DNA from: Chloroflexota bacterium
Lineage (GTDB): Bacteria; Chloroflexota; Anaerolineae; 4572-78; J111
Length of the DNA stretch: 10,835 nucleotides
Assembly (NCBI GenBank): GCA_003695455.1
Contig: RFJF01000399.1
Location: 1 to 10,835 of the forward strand
Direction: 5' to 3'
This document shows, piece by piece, positions 1-6,942 of this stretch. Each line of letters opens with the position of its first letter. Within the stretch, counting starts at the first letter, position 1. The notes under the pieces are model-generated. The model worked only from the letters and a program-made list of their open reading frames with translations. It searched no databases and had not been told where the DNA came from. The position numbers and the translations under genes were made by a program.

Positions 1-1749
1 ATTGCCCTGCGCGGCGGGCGGATTCGGCCACAGGTGGTGGTTATCGAGGCGCTGGCATCGGCGGCCTGCATTGGCAGCGGCGGCTCGGCCGGACGTGAAG
101 GGCCAATTGTGCAAATCGGGTCGGCGCTGGGGTCGGTAACGGGGCAATTCTTCCACCTGTCCACCGAGCGTATTCGCAGCCTGGTGGCCTGTGGCGCGGC
201 GGCGGGCATTGCCGCGGTTTTTAATGCGCCCATTGCCGGCACCATTTTTGCTATGGAGGTAATTTTAGGCGAATTCACCACCAGCTACTTTGGCAACGTA
301 GTCATTTGCGCTGTAACCGCCAGTATTGTCAGCCGCCAGTTTTTGGGCAACACTCCGGCGTTTGCCGTACCCAGCTACAGCATGATTAGCCCCTGGGAAA
401 TTGTATTTTACACAATTTTGGGAGTACTCTGCGCGTTGGGCGCGTGGCTGTTTGTTACCAGCCTGTACTGGTTTGAAGACAAATTTGATGAATGGAAATT
501 TGCAGAATGGGCCAAACCGGCGGTAGGCGGCCTGATGTTGGGCGCGTTGGCACTTTTTTTACCGGACGTACTGGGGTCTGGCCTGGAATTTATTGAGCAG
601 GCTCTGCACGGAGACTTGTTGTGGCCGATGATGGCGCTGCTGGTATTTGGTAAAATGCTGGCTACCAATTTTACGCTGGGTTCCGGAAACTCCGGCGGCG
701 TATTTGCCCCGTCGCTGTATATGGGGGCCATGCTGGGCGGCGCGTTTGGTTCAATGGCTCACTATTTTTTCCCGGCCATTACCGCTCCATACGGAGCATA
801 CGCGCTGGTGGGAATGGCTGCCCTGTTTGCCGCCGCCACCCACGCCCCCATTACCGGCGTAATCATTGTGTTTGAAATGTCCGGCGATTACCGGCTGATT
901 CTGCCGCTGATGTTTGCCACCGTCATCAGCACACTCATTTCAGAACGGTTACGCAAAGAAAATATTTACACGCTCAAACTGGTGCGACGCGGCATCCAGC
1001 TAAAATCCGGCCGGGACGTGGACGTGCTGCAAAGTGTGTCTGTTGACGAGGTGATGCGGACCAATCTTGATACCGTATCCCCGGATTTAACCCTGAGCGA
1101 ACTGCTGGACTTACTGTCTCGCACCCACCACCACGGCCTGCCGGTACTGGACCGCAACGGCGAACTGTGGGGCATTGTAACCGTTACCGATGTGGACCGG
1201 GCGCTGGCCGCCAATGTATCGCGGCAAACCACCGTGTCCGAAATCGGCACGCCTCGTTCAAAACTGGTGCTGGCCTACCCGGATGAAACAATTGATGAAG
1301 TGCTGGCCCGTATGAGCACGCGCGGATTGGGTAGAATGCCGGTAGTTGCGCGCGAAAACCCCGCCCATTTGGTGGGAATGGTGCGGCGCGCTGACATTAT
1401 TCGATCCTACACTCTGGCCCTTTCACGCCGGGCAAAGAAACAGCATCACACCCGCCGTATGCAATTGCGCAACATTGATGGCACCGAATTTATAGACATT
1501 ACCCTCACCAACAACGACCGGGCCGTGGGCAAATCTGTTAGCGAGTTGGCCGGCAAGCTGCCTGATGAGTGCATTCTCATTTCCATCCGGCGTGATGGCC
1601 GGGTACTCATTCCACACGGCCACACCAAATTCCAGCCCGGCGACCACATTACTGCGTTTATTCGTACCAAAGACTCAGAAAAACTCCACCAATGTCTGCG
1701 GGGAGAACAACCACTGTTAAAAAATCAGGAAATATTAAACGGTGATTGA
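1..1749 (+). CDS. ClC-type chloride channel/antiporter with two CBS domains and a TrkA-C tail (5' partial)
   Basis: Integral membrane protein moving Cl- (or similar anions) as a channel or anion/H+ antiporter. The frame is open from base 1, so the true start and roughly the first 100-130 residues lie upstream; the GTG at 34 is internal. Window residues 23-40 carry the canonical selectivity segment GSGGSAGREGP with the gating Glu at residue 33. GNSGGVFAP (229-237) is the second Cl- site and Tyr323 fits the conserved pore Tyr. Two CBS domains follow (about 347-404 and 411-472), then a TrkA-C (RCK-C) domain (about 489-571). CBS pairs usually bind adenine nucleotides, and TrkA-C may bind a small ligand or ion. 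The residue aligned with the internal proton glutamate of E. coli ClC is Val87. The TGA stop overlaps the GTG start of the cotransporter gene by 8 bp, implying translational coupling. The family is certain; channel versus antiporter is not. Confidence 0.95.
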   Translation: MALRGGRIRPQVVVIEALASAACIGSGGSAGREGPIVQIGSALGSVTGQFFHLSTERIRSLVACGAAAGIAAVFNAPIAGTIFAMEVILGEFTTSYFGNVVICAVTASIVSRQFLGNTPAFAVPSYSMISPWEIVFYTILGVLCALGAWLFVTSLYWFEDKFDEWKFAEWAKPAVGGLMLGALALFLPDVLGSGLEFIEQALHGDLLWPMMALLVFGKMLATNFTLGSGNSGGVFAPSLYMGAMLGGAFGSMAHYFFPAITAPYGAYALVGMAALFAAATHAPITGVIIVFEMSGDYRLILPLMFATVISTLISERLRKENIYTLKLVRRGIQLKSGRDVDVLQSVSVDEVMRTNLDTVSPDLTLSELLDLLSRTHHHGLPVLDRNGELWGIVTVTDVDRALAANVSRQTTVSEIGTPRSKLVLAYPDETIDEVLARMSTRGLGRMPVVARENPAHLVGMVRRADIIRSYTLALSRRAKKQHHTRRMQLRNIDGTEFIDITLTNNDRAVGKSVSELAGKLPDECILISIRRDGRVLIPHGHTKFQPGDHITAFIRTKDSEKLHQCLRGEQPLLKNQEILNGD

Positions 1750-3946
1750 GAATATTCGGTCCATCTTTTCGTTTCTTGGACAAGAAGAAAACGGAAAATT
1801 TGGCACATTTGACGGCGTATTTATGCCCACCCTGCTGACCATTATGGGCGCGGTGATGTATTTGCGCACCGGCTGGGTGGTGGGCAATGCCGGGTTACTG
1901 GGCGGAATTGCTGTTATCTTGCTGGCAAATTTCATCACCATCCTCACCGGGTTGTCTATTTCCTCGGTCGCCACCAATATTCGAGTGCGGGCCGGCGGCG
2001 CGTTTTCAATTATCTCGCAATCACTGGGGCTAGAGGTAGGCGGCAGCGTGAGCGTGCCGTTTTATCTGGCCCAGGCCATCTCCGTGGCCTTTTACATTTT
2101 TGCCTTCAGCGAAGGCTGGCAGCGGATATTCCCCTCGCACCCCACGTGGCTGGTAGTTTTTGTGGGTTATGGCCTCTGTTTTGCCATTGCTTACGTTAGC
2201 GTTAACCTGGCTGTCCGTGTGCGGTACCCCATTCTGTTTATCATTCTTCTCTCGCTATTTTCAATTTTTTTGGGCAGCTTTGAACGCTTTGGCGGCGGGT
2301 TTACCCAAACCCCGCAAATGTGGGGCACTTTTGCAGATGTCAGTTTCTGGGGTGTATTTGCGGTGTTCTTCCCGGCGGTTACGGGCATTCTCACCGGGGT
2401 AAATATGTCGGGAACGCTCAAAAATCCGCGCCGGAGCATCCCCATTGGGGTAATGGCCGGTATTTTCATTACCATGATTGTTTATCTGGCGCTGGCCTAC
2501 TGGGTATCGCGGGTAGCCACGCCCACCGAGCTAATTACCAATGTCACCATTATGGTAGACCGCGCCGCGTTTGGCTGGGCTGTGATGGCCGGTATTCTGG
2601 CCGCCACCTTTTCGGCGGCGCTTAATTCGCTGGTTAGCGCGCCACGCGTGTTGCAAGCCATTGCCGAACACGATATTGTGCCCGGCGGCCAGATTTTTGC
2701 CCGCGAAACCGACACCGGTGAACCACGCCCGGCCATGTTTCTGACCGGCGCCATTGGCATTGCTACCCTGATTTTTGGGCTAAGCGGCGGCGGGTTAAAC
2801 ACCATTGCCCCGTTGATGACCATGTTTTTTTTAATTGTGTACGCGGTACTCAACGGTGTGGTGCTGATGGAGCAAATGATTGGGTTGGTCAGTTTCAGGC
2901 CGTTGTTTCGGGTTCCGGTTTGGGTGCCGCTGGTGGGGCTGGCCGGCTGTTTAGGTTCTATGTTTCTGATTGCGCCGCTCTTCAGCCTGGTGGCGGTGAT
3001 TGTCATTGTGCTGTTGTACATCACGCTGTCGCGGCGGCAACTGCGCGCCCCCTGGAGCGATGTGCGCAGCGGCCTGTTTGTAACCGTAGCCGAATGGGCG
3101 GCCAAGCGCGTGTTCAGTATGCCAGACTCACAGGAACGCGCCTGGCGGCCCAGCCTGCTGGTTCCGGTTGATTCGCCCCAGCCGTTGCGCGGCAGTTACC
3201 GCTTTTTGAAAGCATTTACCTACCCTCGCGGCTCGGTGCATATTTTGGGTATGTACCAGGATGGACAAAAACAGCAGGTTCAAGAACTGGAATCTTTTGA
3301 AAACACCTTTGCCAACGATGGTATTTTCTCGCGGGTGGCGCTGGTTTCCGCCCCCGATTTTGTATCGGGGTTGCGGACCGGCATGGAAGTTTTGCGCATG
3401 GCCTTTTTCCGGCCCAACATCCTCTTTTTGCCCATCCGGCCAGACACCAACGAATCTGCCCTGCAACAGGTTTTAAGGTACACCAAAGACAACAAAATGG
3501 GGGTCATTCTGTACGCCAAACACCCCGAAATTTCATTGGGGTACGAAAAAGTCATCAACGTCTGGATCAGGGACCAAAGCCCGGAATGGGAAGTGGGGTT
3601 GCGGCTCAGCAATCTTGATCTGGCACTGCTGCTGGCCTACAAACTGGCCCGCAACTGGCAAGGGCGCATCAACCTGATAACCATTGTTTCTGACCCGAAT
3701 GAAGTTGCCAACGGTGAAAAATTTCTGGCTGACCTGACCGACATTGGCCGGATGCCGCGCACTACCCAAACGTTTGTCCGGGCCGGCACGTTCACAGAAT
3801 GGTTACCGCAAATGCCGCAGGCCGATCTGAACATTTTTGGCCTGCAACAAAAAATTAACCTTCAGTTTGTCAACAATATGGTTACTGCCACCGATTCATC
3901 CTGCATTTTTGTGCGGGATTCCGGCGAAGAAAGCGCCCTGGCCTGA
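1742..3946 (+). CDS. Cation-chloride cotransporter (SLC12/CCC family, APC superfamily)
   Basis: Predicted to couple Cl- movement to K+ and/or Na+ across the inner membrane. The 734-residue length matches prokaryotic CCC proteins. About 12 membrane helices fill residues 25-430, and the remaining 300 residues form a soluble domain of the CCC C-terminal (USP-like) type. The TM6 signature FFPAVTGILTGVNMSG (209-224) followed by LKNPRRSIP (226-234) is diagnostic. AFYIFAFSE (116-124) places Tyr118 at the K+-site tyrosine of NKCC/KCC. SAALNSLVSAP (291-301) is the TM8 segment and has Ser-Ala where NKCC has Ser-Ser. The GTG at 1742 is chosen because the next in-frame ATG (residue 28) would cut into TM1; a weak AGGA (1727-1730) lies 11 nt upstream. 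The gene lies between two ClC genes, overlapping the first by 8 bp and ending 25 nt before the second, so one transcript for chloride handling is likely. The ion stoichiometry cannot be read from the sequence. A plain amino-acid permease is unlikely given the TM6 signature and C-domain. Confidence 0.93.
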   Translation: MIENIRSIFSFLGQEENGKFGTFDGVFMPTLLTIMGAVMYLRTGWVVGNAGLLGGIAVILLANFITILTGLSISSVATNIRVRAGGAFSIISQSLGLEVGGSVSVPFYLAQAISVAFYIFAFSEGWQRIFPSHPTWLVVFVGYGLCFAIAYVSVNLAVRVRYPILFIILLSLFSIFLGSFERFGGGFTQTPQMWGTFADVSFWGVFAVFFPAVTGILTGVNMSGTLKNPRRSIPIGVMAGIFITMIVYLALAYWVSRVATPTELITNVTIMVDRAAFGWAVMAGILAATFSAALNSLVSAPRVLQAIAEHDIVPGGQIFARETDTGEPRPAMFLTGAIGIATLIFGLSGGGLNTIAPLMTMFFLIVYAVLNGVVLMEQMIGLVSFRPLFRVPVWVPLVGLAGCLGSMFLIAPLFSLVAVIVIVLLYITLSRRQLRAPWSDVRSGLFVTVAEWAAKRVFSMPDSQERAWRPSLLVPVDSPQPLRGSYRFLKAFTYPRGSVHILGMYQDGQKQQVQELESFENTFANDGIFSRVALVSAPDFVSGLRTGMEVLRMAFFRPNILFLPIRPDTNESALQQVLRYTKDNKMGVILYAKHPEISLGYEKVINVWIRDQSPEWEVGLRLSNLDLALLLAYKLARNWQGRINLITIVSDPNEVANGEKFLADLTDIGRMPRTTQTFVRAGTFTEWLPQMPQADLNIFGLQQKINLQFVNNMVTATDSSCIFVRDSGEESALA

Positions 3947-3956
3947 AAATTCAAAC

Positions 3957-3963
3957 AAAGGTG
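3957..3963 (+). promoter_or_regulatory. Shine-Dalgarno site fixing the start of the second ClC
   Basis: AAAGGTG lies 8 nt before ATG 3972. It decides the start: the frame is open further upstream to a TTG inside the cotransporter gene (3837), but that extension has no ribosome site and does not look like a ClC N-terminus. Confidence 0.75.
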
Positions 3964-3971
3964 CCAACTCT

Positions 3972-5909
3972 ATGAATCAATACATAGCCAAACTGTCAAC
4001 ATATTGGCAGCGTTATCAATTAGCCAGATTTGAACAGCGTTACACCTACCGCCAGTTTTATATGGTACTGGTCTCCATTCTGGTTGGCTTGCTGGGCGGC
4101 TTGACAACGATTTTGCTGCATGAACTCATCAACCTGAGCAGCGATTTCTTCTTTGAGGGGCTGCAACCCTTGCTGGTTAACATTGGGTTGGGCCGCTACG
4201 CATTGGTAGCCCTGCCCGCCATTGGTGGAGTGCTGGTAGGGTTTTTGGCCTGGAAATTGATTGACCCGCACAGCCCGCACGGCGTGGCCGCTATTATGGA
4301 ACGTGTGGCGTTATTTAGCGGGCGGTTGCACGCCAAACCTATCCTCACCCGGTTGGGCGGGGCCATTATCACGCTGGGTTCCGGCGGCTCCGCCGGGCCG
4401 GAAGACCCCAGTGTGCAAATCGGCTCGCTGATGGGTTCTACTGTGGCAGACCGGCTGCGCCTGTCATCAGAGCAAACCCGCACGCTGGTAGGCTGCGGCG
4501 CGGCGGCAGGCATTGCCTCGGCCTTTAACGCGCCGCTGGCCGGCGCCTTTTTTGCCATGGAAATTATTCTGGGGCAGTTTCAGGGCATGGCCTTTGCCAT
4601 GATTGTCATTTCGGCGGTCACTTCAGCCGTGACTACAGAGATGATTCTGGGACGCGGCGCGGCGTTCAGCGTGCCGGCCTACACCTTTGTCAGCTTTCAG
4701 GAGCTGCTTCTCTACCTGATTTTGGGCGCGCTGGCCGGGCTGGTGGCTATCCTGTACGTTAGATCGCTTGCCGGTTTTGCAGACCATTTTCACGGCTGGG
4801 ACATCCCTGTGCCGCTAAAAGCCGGTTTTGGCGGCCTGATGGTAGGTGGCATGGGGCTGTTTTTACCGCAAATTATGGGCCAAAGTTACAATCCCCTGCA
4901 AAGCGTACTCAACGGCCAGCAATTGGCCGTGGGCCTGCTGGCCGCACTGGTCTTGGGTAAAATTGTTGCCACCTCCATCACTCTGGGGTCCGGCGGAATG
5001 GGCGGCGTATTTGCACCCTCGCTGTTTATTGGAGCTATGCTGGGCAGTTTGTTTGGACAAATTGCCCACCAGAACTTTCCGGTTCATACCGGCCCGGCTG
5101 CCGCATACGCTATGGTGGGAATGGCCGCCGTTCTGGCCGCAACTATCCACTCGCCGCTTACAGCTATCATGTTGCTGTTTGAGATGACCAACAACTTCCG
5201 AATTCTGCTGCCGGTGACCATTGCCGTGGTCACCAGTACGCTGGTGGTAGATATTCTGCGCCAGGATTCGGTGTACATTGGCGCGCTGTTGCGCCGCGGT
5301 ATCCAGTTAGACCGCAGCCACGATGTAGATGTGATGCAAGCTGTGCGCGTTAGCGAGGTGATGGACACCCATCCGCCTACCGTGCCGCCAGATATGCCAC
5401 TGCTGGAACTGCAAAATGTATTTGCCGAAAGCCGCCACCACGGTTTGCCGGTAACAGATGCAAACAAACAACTCCTTGGTATTGTCACCGTGCAAGATTT
5501 GGTGCGGGCCATCGAACATTCCGGCCAGTGGGAACAAAGAACTGTGGCCGATATTGCCACCAAAAATCCGGTTACCGCCTACCCTGACGAACCGATGTGG
5601 CTGGCCCTCAAGCGAATGGCAGGGCGCGATATTGGCCGCCTGCCGGTGGTTAGCCGCACAAACCCCGGCCGGCTGGTGGGCATTTTGCGGCGGGCCAATG
5701 TAGTTCACGCCTACAGTCTGGCAATTCGCCGCAGAACCGAGATGCAGGAATGGTCGGACCAGTTCCGGCTGGCCCGGTTGACCGGCAAAGAGCCACTGGA
5801 ACTAAAAATTGTACCCGGCGCCTTTGCCGACGGCTGCCGCGTGCAGGATTTACCCCTGCCAGAAGACTGTCTGCTTACGGCGGCCCGCCACCACAGAAAA
5901 TTTCAGTAG
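3972..5909 (+). CDS. Second, diverged ClC chloride transporter with two CBS domains, interrupted in its TrkA-C domain by an in-frame TAG
   Basis: ClC anion channel/antiporter of 645 residues as terminated, a paralogue of the first ClC. The membrane part spans about residues 28-430. Its selectivity segment reads GSGGSAGPEDPSVQIG (137-151 and on): gating Glu144 is kept but flanked by Pro143 and Asp145 instead of the usual Arg and Gly. SPHGV (101-105) stands where GSGIP-type ClCs carry the central serine. GGVFAP (344-349) and Tyr435 are present, and Ile198 replaces the internal proton glutamate. CBS domains cover about 459-516 and 525-585, and a TrkA-C domain begins near 596. The TAG falls inside that domain where the first ClC has Ile. 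The frame then continues in perfect register (LHGSD..AAGD..MAL), so the product is either truncated or an interrupted 910-codon protein extending to 6704. The ATG is chosen for its SD at 3957-3963. Transport identity is certain; whether the TAG is a nonsense change, a sequence error or a read-through site is open. Confidence 0.93.
   Translation: MNQYIAKLSTYWQRYQLARFEQRYTYRQFYMVLVSILVGLLGGLTTILLHELINLSSDFFFEGLQPLLVNIGLGRYALVALPAIGGVLVGFLAWKLIDPHSPHGVAAIMERVALFSGRLHAKPILTRLGGAIITLGSGGSAGPEDPSVQIGSLMGSTVADRLRLSSEQTRTLVGCGAAAGIASAFNAPLAGAFFAMEIILGQFQGMAFAMIVISAVTSAVTTEMILGRGAAFSVPAYTFVSFQELLLYLILGALAGLVAILYVRSLAGFADHFHGWDIPVPLKAGFGGLMVGGMGLFLPQIMGQSYNPLQSVLNGQQLAVGLLAALVLGKIVATSITLGSGGMGGVFAPSLFIGAMLGSLFGQIAHQNFPVHTGPAAAYAMVGMAAVLAATIHSPLTAIMLLFEMTNNFRILLPVTIAVVTSTLVVDILRQDSVYIGALLRRGIQLDRSHDVDVMQAVRVSEVMDTHPPTVPPDMPLLELQNVFAESRHHGLPVTDANKQLLGIVTVQDLVRAIEHSGQWEQRTVADIATKNPVTAYPDEPMWLALKRMAGRDIGRLPVVSRTNPGRLVGILRRANVVHAYSLAIRRRTEMQEWSDQFRLARLTGKEPLELKIVPGAFADGCRVQDLPLPEDCLLTAARHHRKFQ
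5907..5909 (+). other. In-frame amber codon splitting a ClC-PRC-barrel reading frame
   Basis: TAG at codon 646 of the frame beginning at 3972. Before it the protein reads LTAARHHRKFQ; after it LHGSDSLAAGDVIMALA. Together these align without a gap to the TrkA-C domain of the first ClC, with the TAG opposite an Ile. The other gene ends visible in the window use TGA (1747, 3944, 9091) or TAA (6702, 8122, 10058). A single A-to-T change at 5908 (TTG, Leu) would restore a typical hydrophobic residue. Confidence 0.8.
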
Positions 5910-5948
5910 CTCCACGGCAGTGATTCGCTGGCCGCCGGCGATGTAATT

Positions 5949-6704
5949 ATGGCGTTGGCTACGCCGGCGGCGGCGCGCTATTTGCGCCGCCTGTTTGAGC
6001 TTCCCGCAGACCAGGCCGGTATTGCGCCAGACGGCACACCAGAGCCGCAGCCGCTGGTACTGTACTGGCAGCAACCCATTTTGGGCGCGGGCGGCGATTC
6101 GCTGGGCAACTTGCGGGCGCTGCTCATCAACCCGCAAACCAAATCTGCAACCTGGTTAATTTTGAGCTACCGGGTTAATTTGCAGGAACAATTGCGTCTG
6201 ATTCCGGTGGAACAGATAGAAACGGCAGATGCGCAAGGCATTCGGGTTACGGTGTCCCCTGCACAGGTAGAGCAGCTTGTACCGTTTGAATTGCGACGCC
6301 TCTCTCCCTCTACCGCCGACGTAGCCGGCGCGCCCGATTACGCCGGGCCGTGGCTGGTTGTTCAGAGTGATGAAACCCCGCAGGCCCCGGACGGCGTTTC
6401 AATTCCGTTGCGCTGGAAAACCCGCGTTTTCAGCCAGTTTGAAACCTACCTGGGCCGGGTTCGGGGATGCATGCTCAACCCAACCCTGCACACAGTTAGC
6501 CACATTTTGCTGTTTCAGGAACGGCTCATTCCCCGCTGGGTAGCCATTGCCGAGTCGGACATCCTCAAGTTTGATGAACCGGAATTGATTGTGCGGCTTA
6601 CCAAAGATGAGGTCAACCAACTTCCAAAATGGCAAAAATCTGATTTTCTGGACGAACCCAACCCGGCAAACCCGGCCTTGCCTGCCGGCGAACCCAATTC
6701 ATAA
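5949..6704 (+). CDS. Tandem PRC-barrel-like domains: C-terminal part of the ClC protein, downstream of the in-frame TAG
   Basis: The frame matches that of the second ClC and is open from 5910. The first ATG (5949) lies within the tail of the TrkA-C domain (residue 660 of the uninterrupted frame) and has no convincing ribosome site, so this is probably not an independent gene. After a short Pro-rich linker come two PRC-barrel-like units. The first is about residues 700-770 (SLGNLRALLINPQTKSATWL then IPVEQIE). The second is about 812-885 (YLGRVRGCMLNPTLHTVSHI then RWVAIAESDI). Both show the pattern of small beta-barrels: Gly-x-Val/Leu-x-x-hydrophobic, an N-P-turn, then a strand ending in a buried Pro/Trp-containing segment. 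PRC barrels serve in RNA processing, photosynthetic reaction centres and poorly known membrane-linked roles; here they may be a cytosolic regulatory tail. If the TAG is real and not read through, this segment would be untranslated or made only from a weak internal start. Confidence 0.7.
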   Translation: MALATPAAARYLRRLFELPADQAGIAPDGTPEPQPLVLYWQQPILGAGGDSLGNLRALLINPQTKSATWLILSYRVNLQEQLRLIPVEQIETADAQGIRVTVSPAQVEQLVPFELRRLSPSTADVAGAPDYAGPWLVVQSDETPQAPDGVSIPLRWKTRVFSQFETYLGRVRGCMLNPTLHTVSHILLFQERLIPRWVAIAESDILKFDEPELIVRLTKDEVNQLPKWQKSDFLDEPNPANPALPAGEPNS

Positions 6705-6740
6705 AAATTTAAAGCCACTTCTCCTGCAACCCCAAAACTC

Positions 6741-6773
6741 ACGCTCGCCGCGCCAACGCCGGCGGGCGTTTTT
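6741..6773 (+). terminator. Rho-independent terminator ending the chloride transport operon
   Basis: A 10-bp stem (ACGCTCGCCG, 6741-6750, with CGGCGGGCGT, 6760-6769, one G-U pair) has a 9-nt loop and runs into a T tract at 6769-6773. It sits 36 nt after the TAA at 6702-6704. It is nearly identical to the terminator at 10082-10113. Confidence 0.85.
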
Positions 6774-6782
6774 GTTCGTCCG

Positions 6783-6826
6783 TTTAAGGTTTTTTTAAAC
6801 ATTGTTTTAGCTTCAATTAAAGACGC
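6783..6826 (+). promoter_or_regulatory. Four 11-bp-spaced direct repeats, putative OmpR/PhoB-family operator
   Basis: TTTAAGGTT starts at 6783, TTTAAACAT at 6794, TTTTAGCTT at 6805 and ATTAAAGAC at 6816, each exactly 11 bp apart. The last copy covers the -35 position relative to the -10 at 6844-6849. One-turn direct repeats replacing a -35 box are typical of PhoB/PhoP/OmpR-type response regulator sites. The same array precedes the gene at 10241. The regulator's identity is not in the window. Confidence 0.6.
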
Positions 6827-6843
6827 CGCACACGCATTCAATT

Positions 6844-6849
6844 TATAAT
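6844..6849 (+). promoter_or_regulatory. -10 box (TATAAT) of the NEW3/ABC operon promoter
   Basis: A perfect TATAAT 17 nt after the repeat array. No good -35 hexamer stands at the usual spacing, which fits an activator-dependent promoter. Transcription would start near 6856 and leave a leader of about 87 nt. Confidence 0.65.
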
Positions 6850-6871
6850 TTTGGCGTCAACAAAAGCTGGT

Positions 6872-6896
6872 AGCAGGCAAATAGCACAAGCCTGCT
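6872..6896 (+). other. Hairpin in the 5' leader of the NEW3/ABC operon
   Basis: AGCAGGC (6872-6878) pairs with GCCTGCT (6890-6896) around an 11-nt loop. There is no following T tract, so it is not an obvious terminator. It could stabilise the mRNA 5' end, or be chance. It does not cover the ribosome site AAGGAG at 6928-6933. Confidence 0.35.
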
Positions 6897-6942
6897 TGCA
6901 AAATTATGCCAAACAAAACATTACAAAAAGGAGAAGTGAAAA

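Noticed and set aside
2497..3105. Minus-strand open frame of 202 codons
   Set aside because: It is antisense to the cotransporter's membrane region. The protein is rich in Thr/Ser/Pro/Ala with no domain, and there is no ribosome site.
3837..3971. N-terminal extension of the second ClC from a TTG start
   Set aside because: It lies inside the end of the cotransporter gene in another frame, lacks a ribosome site and is not ClC-like. The ATG at 3972 has AAAGGTG 8 nt upstream.
5880..5950. Frameshift as the cause of the ClC break
   Set aside because: The sequence on both sides of the TAG is in the same phase and aligns ungapped to the paralogue, so a single substituted codon explains it and no indel is needed.
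6705..6942. Possible small gene, tRNA or riboswitch in the intergenic region
   Set aside because: The stretch is accounted for by a terminator, operator repeats, a -10 box and a short leader hairpin. No cloverleaf or coding frame with a ribosome site is visible.
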